This document shows positions 43,457 to 53,130 of a stretch of DNA of 64,000 nucleotides, one piece after another (position 1 is the first letter of the stretch; each line of letters starts with the position of its first letter). This DNA comes from Notospermus geniculatus (lineage: Eukaryota > Nemertea > Pilidiophora > Heteronemertea > Lineidae). Location of the stretch: the NCBI GenBank assembly GCA_002633025.1, contig NMRB01000174.1, positions 170,482 through 234,481 on the forward strand, given 5' to 3'. Under the pieces are notes generated by a model, which was given only the letters and a program-made list of their open reading frames with translations, did not search any database and had not been told where the DNA came from. The position numbers and the translations under genes are program-made.

Positions 43457-43835
43457 TTACGTTCGCTTTGCTAAACAAAACCTTCTCACTTGTAAAATGA
43501 AAGCCACACGAAATTGAGAACCGCTCAAACAATAGAGAATAAAGTTAATGGCACTGTTAGAATAGGCCATTATCTGTGTTGAGTAACGGAAGAGCAATAC
43601 GAGAGCCAAGGTATGAGGCGTAGCTCCATAGTATTGGTAGCTACTTTGAATTATTATAAAATTCAATGGAGACGGAAGGGTTAGAATGATGAACACAAGG
43701 CTGACAGTCAGAAGCATTATTGTGATATTCTGTAACTCTTTTGTTCCTGTCTTGGCGTCGGTTTCCTGCATTGCTTGTCGCTTCCTTTTGCTACCGACGA
43801 TCTTACTGATAATAAAAACATTGCAGATGGAGATG
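43457..43835 (-). pseudogene. Truncated GPCR copy (TM5 to C-terminus only)
   Basis: It matches codons from TM5 (VISICNVFIISKIVGSKRKR) to the end of the intact copies, including NSAINFILYCLSGSQF, with no stop. Similarity ends abruptly at about 43837 where an unrelated direct repeat begins, so TM1-4 are missing. About 30 bp of 3' flank is shared with copy 1. It is a remnant of a tandem duplication. Confidence 0.88.
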
Positions 43836-43847
43836 ACCACAATAAGT

Positions 43848-44418
43848 GGTCATTTTCACAAATAATGATATGCTAAACGCTAGTATGGATATAGGCCTAT
43901 GGGCAGCCAATCCGTTAAACATTATTTCAGTGAAGGGAATGGACATCAAGACATCACCAAATCATGAACTCGTTGTCTACTGTTGAAATTTGCACTACCG
44001 TACTCTGTCTGCAGAGACAAATGAATCCTTGGGCAGAAACACTACAACCACTCAGTGAATCTTTATTCACCTGTATAACAAGAATCCGAATAACAATAAT
44101 CCGAATAATAATAACACTTCGCAAACACTTCAAAAACACAACATGACATCAATTTGTGCGAGTTCATTTCACGAACTAATTAATGGAGTAGGTCCAGGCT
44201 GATATTTGTTTGACACCTCCACAATAAAGTGGTCATTTTCACAAATTATGAGATGCTAAACGCTAGTATGGATATATGGGCAGCCAATCCGTTAAACATT
44301 ATTTCAGTGAAGGGAATGGACATCAAGACATCACCAAATCATGAACTCATTGTCTACTGTTGAAATTTGCACTACCGTACTCAGTCTGCAGAGACAAATG
44401 AATCCTTGGGCAGAAATG
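43848..44418. repeat. Direct repeat pair of about 190 bp around a 180-bp spacer
   Basis: 43848-44037 and 44219-44418 share AGTGGTCATTTTCACAAAT through CTTGGGCAGAAA, in the same orientation, near the C-terminal end of Crypton-like copy A. On the minus strand each holds a pyrimidine tract plus CAG followed by a short open stretch. Terminal direct repeats of an element and a local duplication are both possible. Confidence 0.75.
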
Positions 44419-45321
44419 CTACGATTTGTGTATTTTTTGAAACACTCAGGCGGTGGGAATACGATCGAACAGAGGATTCATCTTGATGACCACTTGTCCT
44501 CATGATATGCCTCGCTTCAAACCCAGCATTCATCGTCCAGTGAACTAATTGCGTTGCGCGAATGCTATGATTTGTGTAGATTTTGCTTAACTTGGCATTC
44601 ACAGAAATGATCAACATCATCTTGCTCAGGGTGTTCTTTCCAATGGGCCTATTGCAATACCAAATTGGGTCCTCAGAGACAAACGAATGTGTGGGTCGTA
44701 GCCACATAACATTTGATTCATAGTCCATGAGCCAGACCGATTTTGAGTACAAATGTGGTTAACAGATCCAACATGGATTTGATGTCTTAAATCACATGAT
44801 GAACATTTCAGTTCAGTAGCTTTATACCCCTAATTAAGATTCTTAAAATCGTTAATTGTAATCCCAGTTGAGTACGTATAGACTTCTATTACAAATGAAA
44901 GTGTCCATACATGCATACAGCTGAACTTTATTCTCGCCGGTTTTATACCCTATAAATGCATTACCAATAGATAGAAATATTGCGCCTCTCAGTCCCATAG
45001 GTACATTTTTAAAAATTACATTGCTGTAACGTAGGATTGACATGTATGTAAGAGTTTGCCACAAATCTATCAAAATCACCAAAAATACCATTTTTACAAA
45101 TAATACCATTTTTGATACTACTAACTCAGATTCTAAAACAGACTGAGAGTTGCCGTATTTCTATCTGTTGGTAAATTCATTTATGGAGTCGAAAACCAGC
45201 AAGAAAAAACTTAGCTCTATAGTATATACACTTGAATTTGTAATAAAGTACAATTATTACAAGGGGATTCCAATGAACTATTTTATTAATCTTAATTTGC
45301 ATGATTAGGGAATAAAGCTAC

Positions 45322-45418
45322 TGAACTGAAATGTCCAGCACGCGGTATCAGACATTATACTGATCTGATTATCAGATTAGTATAATGTCTGATATCACGT
45401 GATGGACATTTCAGTTAA
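45322..45418. repeat. Nested inverted repeat
   Basis: AACTGAAATGTCCA at the left is inverted at the right end, and the centre ATCAGACATTATACT...AGTATAATGTCTGAT pairs almost fully. Total about 97 bp. Confidence 0.8.
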
Positions 45419-45427
45419 CATGGTTAA

Positions 45428-45784
45428 AGGGAGACATGCGAAAAATGTTGCCCGGCGGGTACAAGTTGTCTTTGTTTTGATTGGCGCACAGCGCCGTCTG
45501 TTAATACGTGGTAACACTACGCTATAGCACAGGCCCCTGGAGAACGATCAGTGAGTTTAGAATACGTATCTAACAAAAAACAGTAGTTTGTAAAAAGCAC
45601 ACCTCGAGCTCACGAATGTGTGAGGAGCTGGTATGTTTTTCGATACGTGTTCTAAACACACTGAACGTTCTCCAGGGGCCTGTGATATAGCGCAGTGTCA
45701 CCGCGTATTAACAGACGGCGCTGTGCGCTAATCAAAACAAAGGCAACTTGTGCCTGCCAGGCAATATTTTTCGCATGTCTCCCT
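45428..45784. mobile_element. piggyBac-type foldback MITE with TTAA target duplication
   Basis: AGGGAGACATGCGAAAAAT and its inverse bracket 357 bp, with TTAA directly outside both ends (45424-45427, 45785-45788). Arms of about 140 bp are similar along their length (GGCGCACAGCGCCGTCTGTTA). TTAA duplication is the mark of piggyBac transposition; no transposase is encoded. Confidence 0.85.
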
Positions 45785-45793
45785 TTAATTATT

Positions 45794-45840
45794 GAGACCA
45801 CATCCAACATATTGATCATCAATATGTTGGATGTGGTCTC
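45794..45840. repeat. Perfect 47-bp palindrome
   Basis: Two exact 23-bp arms (GAGACCACATCCAACATATT and on) flank one central base. It sits next to the piggyBac-type MITE. Confidence 0.93.
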
Positions 45841-46376
45841 CAAATTAGTAATCAAAACTACAAAATTTCAGGTCTGGCTCATGTACTGTCAGTACCAAGT
45901 TTTGAGATGTACTTCTGAAATGACTTCACTGGGCAAGCAGGATTACCGGGAAGCTCGTACATCCTACCCTCACGAACGGTATCATCTGGTTTGCTATTGA
46001 GTTTGTGATTCTTATCCATCTCATCTTTCTTCTGGACGACAAACTTTCTTCCAGAGCCGTCCGTTTCAACGGTGAAGGTTTCTCTGTCCATTTCTCTGAT
46101 ATTCTCTTGTCCCCTCCAACAAAAGTAAAACATGACTTCGAACCATACTTTCTGCTGCAGGCCCACTGGTGTTTCGACATCAAATGCGCGATGGGTAGGT
46201 TGGTACAACTTCTTCAGATCTTCTTCAGCAATAGGGGGATAATGATCAGTGCCGCCAAGTCCACTTTTTTTCAACTTCGTGCACATCGCAAGATAAACCT
46301 CACGAGAGGAATTGAATGCAACATCCTCAATCATGTCATAACCTAGCTCTTTTTTTTATGTACTTTGGAAGTCCAT

Positions 46377-46509
46377 CCAAAGAGAAAGCGAGCAGAAAAA
46401 TGTACACACAATATGATAAAGTATATAAAGTCAATTTCCACAATATTTGCAAAGTCAATTTCCACAATTTTTGCAAATTTTTGACTCCAACCGGGGTCTT
46501 ATTCAGGCT
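46377..46509 (-). mobile_element. Penelope-like fragment flanked by a 10-bp target duplication
   Basis: GGAAGTCCAT is duplicated at 46367-46376 and 46510-46519; copy B shows the empty site. The 133-bp insert carries the GACCCC...GGGGTC-type hairpin module and TTTGCAAATATTGTGG twice on the minus strand. It is the clearest evidence that this module moves. Confidence 0.75.
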
Positions 46510-46748
46510 GGAAGTCCATAGTGGAGTGAAGTGTACGAATTCAGCTTCTTATACATCATGGTTGTACTTGTAGGCCTCGACCTGGCACTGGTGTCATCTT
46601 TTCTTTTCAATGAGGCAAAAAATGTCAGAGCTGCTCATTCAGGTCTTTTTTGCATATACCCTGGTTGAGTCCCAAAACTGGCCTTCCAGCTTCTTTGCAG
46701 AATGCCTCGAATGCTCTGCGTGAACTCACTACAAATTTTTCAGTTGTA

Positions 46749-47057
46749 CAGGGTGAGCATGGTGAGTCAACAAAATGTTCCTCCAAATTTCTTGCCGTAC
46801 CATATAAAGTTCATTACATGTACTAAATCATAAAAGGTTCCATCATTTCCTATTGATGTTTACTAAGTCTTGTGTAAAAATCATCCATGTGTGACAACGC
46901 ATAGGTCACCATATGCGTGGTCACACAAGGAGGATTTTTACACAAGACTTAGTAAACATCCATAGTAAATGATGGAACCTTTTATGATTTAGTACCTGTC
47001 ATTAACTTTATATGGTACGACAAGAAATTTGGAGGAACATTTTGTTGACTCGCCCTG
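46749..47057. mobile_element. Mariner-type foldback MITE with TA duplication
   Basis: CAGGGTGAG...TGAGTCAACA and its inverse bracket 309 bp between TA at 46747-46748 and 47058-47059. Arms of about 140 bp pair closely (GTTCCTCCAAATTTCTTG, TTTACTAAGTCTTGTGT). Non-coding. Confidence 0.88.
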
Positions 47058-47084
47058 TATAAAATGATAATAATGTAATGTATA

Positions 47085-47300
47085 TAAAGTCAGTGTCCAG
47101 AATATTTGCCGGGAATATTTGCAAATTTTCAACCCCAATCGGGGTGTTCCTCAGGTGGCACCTTTCCACACTAGATTTCAGAAGAGACTGAAATCTGTGA
47201 TTTCAGTCTGAAATCTAGTGTGGAAAAGTGCCAGCCTGAAGAAGACCCCGATTGGGGTTGAAAATTTGCAAATATTCTGGACACTGACTTTATATGCATG
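47085..47300. mobile_element. Second inverted pair of Penelope-like modules
   Basis: 47093-47180 is inverted at 47205-47290 with only about 25 bp between. Each arm carries the GACCCC...GGGGTY hairpin, TTTGCAAATATTCTGG and GTGTGGAAAAGTGCCAG. Confidence 0.65.
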
Positions 47301-47478
47301 ACCATTTTGTGTGTTGATTTTTGTGCTCGCCTTCTCTTTGGATCCTGTATAAACTGACATGTAAAAAGTACAAAATGCTATAAAATGGATTCCCAACACC
47401 TCGTAAGCACAACCAGATGACATCAATAAGTGAAATGAACTCGCACGAATTATTGACGTCTACGCCGACCGGACCAAA

Positions 47479-49684
47479 TCAGTGTCGTCTGTTATGGAAA
47501 ACTGGTGCAAATGTTGACATGTTTGAGCATATTTCCTGGGTTGCAGAGATCAGAAGATCATCAGGAACAGCATCATCTTCCCGTAGATTTAGTTCTTTAA
47601 TGGCAGGACTGAAATATAACGTGATAGGTTATTAAACTAACATCAGCTGTTGATCACAGTGTCGCTAAAATAATCAAGGACCAGAAAGTTTGGCCAACAG
47701 TTGTTTTACAGCTATTTGGTAAAACATTCCTCAAGAAATGTCATCCACATCAGGCATAAGCCACCAGATTATAACAGGCAGAACTGTTTATCAATAGGGA
47801 TCAGGGAAGTGTCGATCGGAAATAATATCTGCACACTAAAACAGAACTGTTAACATTTTAAATGTTCAATGCCTACCTTGTTCTTCTGATGTAGTTACTG
47901 GGTTGCACATTTACACCAGATATTGGTTGAACACGGTCAGCAGACACCGACTTGACGTCCCTGAAAATAGGAGGCAAAGAAGGCACTGAATTTAGTGTAC
48001 AGTACTGGTCCTGTCAGATTCCTGATGTCATCATTATCTCAGGACATTCTGGACATGTAACTGTCTATCTGAAACAATCTGTGCACACTAAATCCTGTAG
48101 GCACTGCACATTCAAAATGTTTGCAGTTTTATTTATCATTTTATATTTATGCTGATGTTGTGACTTTGGTTGTGCGCTTCCATTATAGGGGGCCTATACC
48201 GATCGAACATGGCCAGTAGACACATACCTGACATCCCTGAAAATATGGGGTACGGAAGGCATTTATGTAACCTCAAGATAAGCTGAACTTGAAATTGTTC
48301 ACCTGCAGTAATTGGTGTGCATGAAAACAGAACAGTGAACATTTTGAATTTCCAATGCCTACCTGTTTCTGCTGTTGCTGTGGCTTGGTTGTGGGTTTCT
48401 ATCAGAAGAAGCAGATGCAGATTGAACAAGACGAGTAGACACATCCCTGCAAATATGAAGCAAGAAGATACAGTGCTGGGCCTGTCAGATTTCTGAGTTC
48501 AGAACTAAATCAAATCATCACCCAGGGAAGTGTCGACCTGAAATACTATCTGCACACTGAAATAGAACAGTGAACATTTTAAATGTCCAATTATGCCTAC
48601 CTGTTTCTGCTGTTGCTGTGGCTTGGTTGCGTATTTCTATCAGAAGAAGCAGATGCAGATTGAACAAGACGAGTAGACACATCCCTGCAAATATGAAGCA
48701 AGAAGATACAGTGCTGGGCCTGTCAGATTTCTGAGTTCAGAATTAAATTAAATCATACCAGCCAGGGAACTGTCAATCTGAAATATAATCTGCACACTGA
48801 AATAGAACAGTGAACATTTTAAATGTCCAATGCCTACCTGTTAACTGCTGTTGTTGTGGCTTGGTTGTGGGTTTCTATCAGAAGCAGATCTGGATTGAAC
48901 AAGACGAGTAGACACATCCCTGCAAATATTAAGCAAGAAGATGCAGTGCTGGGCCTGTCAGATTTCTGAGTTCAGAATTAAGTCAAATCATACCAGCCAG
49001 GGAACTGTCGATCTGAAATGCTATCTACACATAAAAACAGAACTGTTGACACTTTAAATGTCCAATACCTATCTTGTTCTTCTGATGTAGTTAAGCCTAC
49101 TGGGTTGCACATTTCCACCAGATATTGGTTGAACACGGTCAGCAGACACTGACCTGACGTCCCTGAAAATAGGAGGCAAAGAAGGCTCTGAATTTATAGT
49201 GTACAGTACTGGTCCTGTCAGATTCCTGATGTCATCATTATCTCAGGATATTCTGGACATCCCGATTTGAAATAATCTCCACACACTAAAACAACTGTGA
49301 ACATTTTGAATGTCTATAGTGCCTACCTGTTTGTGCTAATGTTGTCATTCCATATGTTTCCATCATATGTAACGCAGTCTGTAGACACCAACGTGACATC
49401 CCTGAAAATATGAGGCAAAGAAGGCATTGAATTGTGACAGGATACAGTATTTTGCCTGTAATACAATGTATTCCTGTTATTTCATCTAACTCCGGATATG
49501 GAATTGTTGATACAAAACTTGTGTTCATACATGTATGCTGCAAGAGCTGTGGCACTAAAAGTCTGCTCACCTTTGATGATTGCTACATGTAGCGAGGAGG
49601 CTCGGGCTAGGTGGGCCATCATCCTCTGGCTCTGCTTCTGGTTCAGACTGTTGTTGTACTTCATTATCAATAGGTCTGACTTCC
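47479..49684 (-). CDS. Spliced gene made of tandemly duplicated 25-30-codon exons
   Basis: On the minus strand: exon 49684-49571 (38 codons, acidic, EPEAEPEDDGPPSP), 49401-49327 (25), 49162-49073 (30; donor GT changed to AT), 48919-48838 (82 nt, stop near its end), 48684-48601 (28), 48446-48363 (28), a decayed one at 48236, 47960-47877 (28), and terminal exon 47608-47479 ending in TGA. All begin G GAY/GAA GTN and end ..AG, so they are symmetric in phase and can be skipped or repeated without a frame change. The repeat reads DVSTRLVQSASASSDRNPQ or similar: a Ser/Gln/Asn-rich low-complexity unit. The terminal exon is in the right phase and encodes ELNLREDDAVPDDLLISAT. No known family. No 5' exon directly upstream; Crypton-like copy B may supply it. 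Confidence 0.6.
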
Positions 49685-49908
49685 CTAAAAAAATACAAAC
49701 AGATTGAATTTTAGGATGTTGTAGCACTGACTCCGGGACATAAGAAAGAAAAGCAGCAAAAAAAACTGACATGCAGATCCGCCTGCGCCACCACTCCTTC
49801 CACTACTATAGGCCTCGCCCTAGGCGAATTTTTTTTCACATCTAAAAAATCCGCCATATTGGATCTGGAGAACCTCCGTGTCAATAGCCTCTGACGTCAT
49901 TCCTTAGT

Positions 49909-49982
49909 TTGGCCGAGTGGTTAGAGCGTTGGACTATCAATCTCAAGATGGATATTTGAGTGGGTTCGAAACTCGCAAAATG
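49909..49982 (+). repeat. tRNA-like sequence in the left arm
   Basis: TTTGGCCGAGTGGTTAGAGC is a good A box of Leu/Ser type, and GTGGGTTCGAAACTC a good B box, 30 bp apart. The acceptor and anticodon arms do not close well, so I read it as a Pol III promoter relic or SINE head rather than a tRNA gene. Confidence 0.5.
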
Positions 49983-51099
49983 CCGATGTTTTTTTTCTTC
50001 ATTTTTTGAATTGTGTTTTATTACTAATTCCTTTTATTTTATTTTTAATCCAGGTTACCGCAATACATGTGTCACATATGACACCTCTCATCTTTTGTAG
50101 CAATCTATCACTGCTCCAATTTACTTGATTGTAACGTTGTAAGGCACCAGGTACTCTGAATGTTCTGACTGTGAAATGGTCCCAAAAACCTTTGGGAAGG
50201 TACACTCACTTGTAGGAAAGTAAAAGGACAGCAAGTTTTCCTAAATATTGCAAAAACCATTTGAGCTACAGCAATGGTATTTGCACCCAGCAACATGTTG
50301 GGCATAGAACCATGCCCATGGTGTTTTGCCAAAAATCAATTTTAATTAATTAAGTGAAAAGTGACATTTTGTAAAATGACTTTTTTCACAATTTTTGAAA
50401 AAATCGTTCGATTTCAAATTCTCTTTCTTCATTGCAACTTTTCTCCTTTAAAATCGCAAGAGAAAATGCCTCTTCCCGCATTTTGCAGCAAAACAAATCC
50501 CACTTATACAGTCAAACAGACAACACCTCTGGGACAGCCCCTCTTTACCAGGGAATGTTGACGTTATAACAGACAGTGATCAACAAAACCTGTGGTCTCC
50601 CAAGACTCTAGTTATATTGACATTATGACGTAACTTACAATCAAAGCCAATTCATTGATGAGGTTTTGCACTGAAAAGACATATTGGGTTCAAGTCAGTG
50701 TCACTTCTCATTTGGTGCATAACGTGCGAACTGAACTGGAACAGCCCCAGGCCTAGACCTCAGGCTTTAAAATCCGTAAAGAGGGGCTGTCCCAGAGGTG
50801 TTTCTATATGACCGTGTAAGTGACATTTATTTTGGCTAAAAAATGCCAAAAGAGGCATTTTCTCTTGAGATTTTAAAAGGGAAAAGTTGCAGATGTTGGT
50901 CAGTCAGGGAAGTTGAATATAATGAAGAAAGAAAATTTGAAATCGGACAATTCTTCAAAAATTTCAACAAGAGGCCCATGGGCCTTGCGCTCAGCTGACT
51001 ATGACCTGCCAACTCAAGAGGCTGAAAGAGGGGAAACGAAGTACGAATAGTGTACCTTTTTAATGGTTAGCAAGCAAAGCGTTCCTCGAGGAAATCAGT

Positions 51100-51700
51100 T
51101 CAGTGGAAAGGGGTTAATATCACTTCGTGAATCGAAAAAGATATCTTATCAGACCACTTCGGTAGGAAGGGGTTGATATCTCTTGATGAATCGCAATAGA
51201 TGTCGTATTACACCTATTGGGTGGGAAGGGGTTAATATCACTCCGTGAATCGAAAATCTTATCAGACCGTGACTCTTATCAGACCACTTGGGTAGGAAGG
51301 GGTTAATATCGCTTGGTGAATCGAGATAGATATCGTATTTCACTCATTGGGTGGGAAGGGGTTAATATCACTTCATGAATCCAAAAAAATATCTCATCAG
51401 ACCACTTGGGTAGGAAGAGGTTAATATCTCTGGATGGCGTATTACACCCATTGGGTGGGAAGGGGTTAATATGACTTCATGTCATGAATCGAGATGATAC
51501 ATGTTGTATCATGTCAGAGCCATTTTGTGGGAAGGGGTTTAAATATATCACTTATGAATTGAGATAGCTATCATGAGACCTACTGGGTCACAGGTGAGGA
51601 AGGGTTAATACCAGATAATAGGCCCGGTTTCAACTCTTGGTGAATCGAGATAGATCTTGACACCAACACGGTGGTAAGGGGTTAATGGATGGGAACAGGT
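51100..51700. repeat. Minisatellite, unit about 60 bp, roughly ten diverged copies
   Basis: GGAAGGGGTTAATATCACTT, then GTGAATCGA and TCAGACCACTTGGGT, recur with a period near 60 bp. Units alternate between two types (GTATTACACCCATTGGGTG and TTATCAGACCACTTGGGTA). Confidence 0.85.
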
Positions 51701-52489
51701 CCATAATTCATAAAACCTTGCCAGGCGTAGTTCCTTGCTATGACATGAATATCAACATACACGAATATCAACATATGAAGTATAAACAGGGTAAAGCTAC
51801 TCGGTTGCCTGGATGCCCGCCCACTGTTTAGTGAGACCACAGCACTAGTTCATGCCATGAATCATGGTGGTGAGGTTGATCATCATCTTGTGTCAATGCA
51901 TGCTCCACTAGGCCTACTAGACTGTTCAAATCTACCTATTTCAATGATCTAAGTTACCAATTAGGCATTGAGACTGTTACCCCACTTAAAAAAATGAGTT
52001 TAAGTATGTGACCTTACCTGATGAAAGATAGTCACGATATAAAACAGCACGTTGAACTTCTCAAGTGATGAAAAGCACAGTCATGACAGTGGCCATGTTG
52101 AACATAGTATCAGTCCAGTCTCAGTGTTACCACTGGCTACATATAGGTGGACAGGACACCAGCTACAGACTTTGAAGTGCGGGAAATTCAAATACCCCTG
52201 TTTTTGATTTTGTTGAATAGCACCCCCTGGTGGACAGATCTAACATTATTTTCCCTTTGAAATGATGTAGAAAATATCAACCTATCTATTCCATCACTTT
52301 TGGTCGACATATTTATCACAGGTGCTGAGATATTGAGATATTTTGTTTTGCGCAAATTGCCCCCTGGGGGGCATAATATGGGTCAAATCGCAAAAATTTT
52401 TGGTCCTGTTTCGAGTCCTTCCTAGGGCCTACCTCTCCACCCACTTTCATGACCCTGGGCCTTGCGGTTGCAAAACGTGCCAGTTTAAC

Positions 52490-52524
52490 GGACGCCACAC
52501 AGACACACACACACACACACATCC
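52490..52524. repeat. CA microsatellite inside a dispersed repeat tail
   Basis: ACACACACACACACACA follows GGACGCCACACAG. Just downstream GCTGACCTTTGGTCAGCTGA, a palindrome, closes the repeat. Confidence 0.85.
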
Positions 52525-52972
52525 GGACGCCACTCAGTATACATATGACTAGCTCCGCTGACCTTTGGTCAGCTGAGCTAAAAAAGTGATTATGTCATTT
52601 TTCTAATTAAAATTTATTTGCACCCAATCTGTAGCAACATGTTGGGCATAACCATGGTGTTTTGACAGAAATCAATTTTTTTGTGATATTTAGGAAAACT
52701 TGCTGTCCTTTTACTTTCCTACAAGAGTGTACCTTCCCAAAGGTTTTTAGGACGATTTCACAGTCAGAACATTCAGTACCTGGTGCCTTACAACGTTATA
52801 ATCAAGTAAATTGGTGGTGAGCAGTGATAGATTGCTACAAAAGATGAGAGGTGTCATATGTGACACATGTATTATTGCGGTAACCTGGATTGCAATAAAA
52901 TAAAAGTATTTATTTAGTAAATAAAACACAATCAATTCGAAAAAACGAAGAAAAAAAACATCGGCATTTTGC

Positions 52973-53044
52973 GAGTTTCGAACCCACTCAAATATCCATC
53001 TTCAGATTGATAGTCCAACGCTCTAACCACTCGGCCAAACTAAG
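52973..53044 (-). repeat. tRNA-like sequence in the right arm
   Basis: Inverted copy of 49909-49982 with the same A box (GGCCGAGTGGTTAGAGC) and B box (GGGTTCGAAACTCG). The pair would promote transcription toward each other from both arms if active. Confidence 0.5.
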
Positions 53045-53130
53045 GAATGACGTCAGACACGGAGGTTCTCCAGATCCAATATGGCGGATTTTTTAGATGT
53101 GAAAAAAAAATTCGCTAGGCCTAGATTACT

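Larger units (their letters stand above)
44721..45888. mobile_element. TIR element inserted in Crypton-like copy A, itself containing nested elements
   Basis: The ends read CCATGAGCCAGACC and, inverted, CATGAGCCAGACC. TCA flanks both sides (44718-44720, 45889-45891), and copy B shows the empty site, so both boundaries are certain to a few bases. An inner TIR pair (ACATTTCAGTTCAGTAGCTT at about 44796, inverse at about 45318) and further hairpins lie inside. No transposase ORF. Confidence 0.85.
44419..46745 (-). pseudogene. Crypton-like tyrosine recombinase (DUF3504-type) gene, copy A, disrupted
   Basis: Collinear with copy B (53131-54292) on the minus strand: N-terminal helical part about 46745-46335, middle part 46334-45892 (WRGQENIREM, FVVQKKDEMD, CPVKSFQKYISKLG), C-terminal part 44717-44430 with NHSIRAT, RTSGHQDESSVRSYSH. 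Arg, His-x2-Arg, Gly-His and Tyr fit a tyrosine-recombinase core as in Crypton-derived DUF3504 proteins. It is broken by a 1168-bp insertion (44721-45888) with TCA duplicated, a 133-bp insertion (46377-46509) with GGAAGTCCAT duplicated, and a mariner-type MITE at its start. It retains GGA where copy B has a TGA. Confidence 0.82.
49815..53120. mobile_element. 3.3-kb foldback element with about 500-bp inverted arms containing tRNA-like sequences
   Basis: About 49819-50345 is inverted at 52590-53116 (outer ends GCGAATTTTTTTTCACATCT). Each arm holds a tRNA-like segment and, further in, a TACACTC...GTAAAAGGACAGCAAG mariner-like end. Between the arms lie a second inverted pair (about 50375-50550 with 50775-50965), a minisatellite (51100-51700) and a partial GCTCACCTG-family repeat. 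No transposase ORF. It lies exactly between Crypton-like copy B and the tandem-exon gene. Confidence 0.75.
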
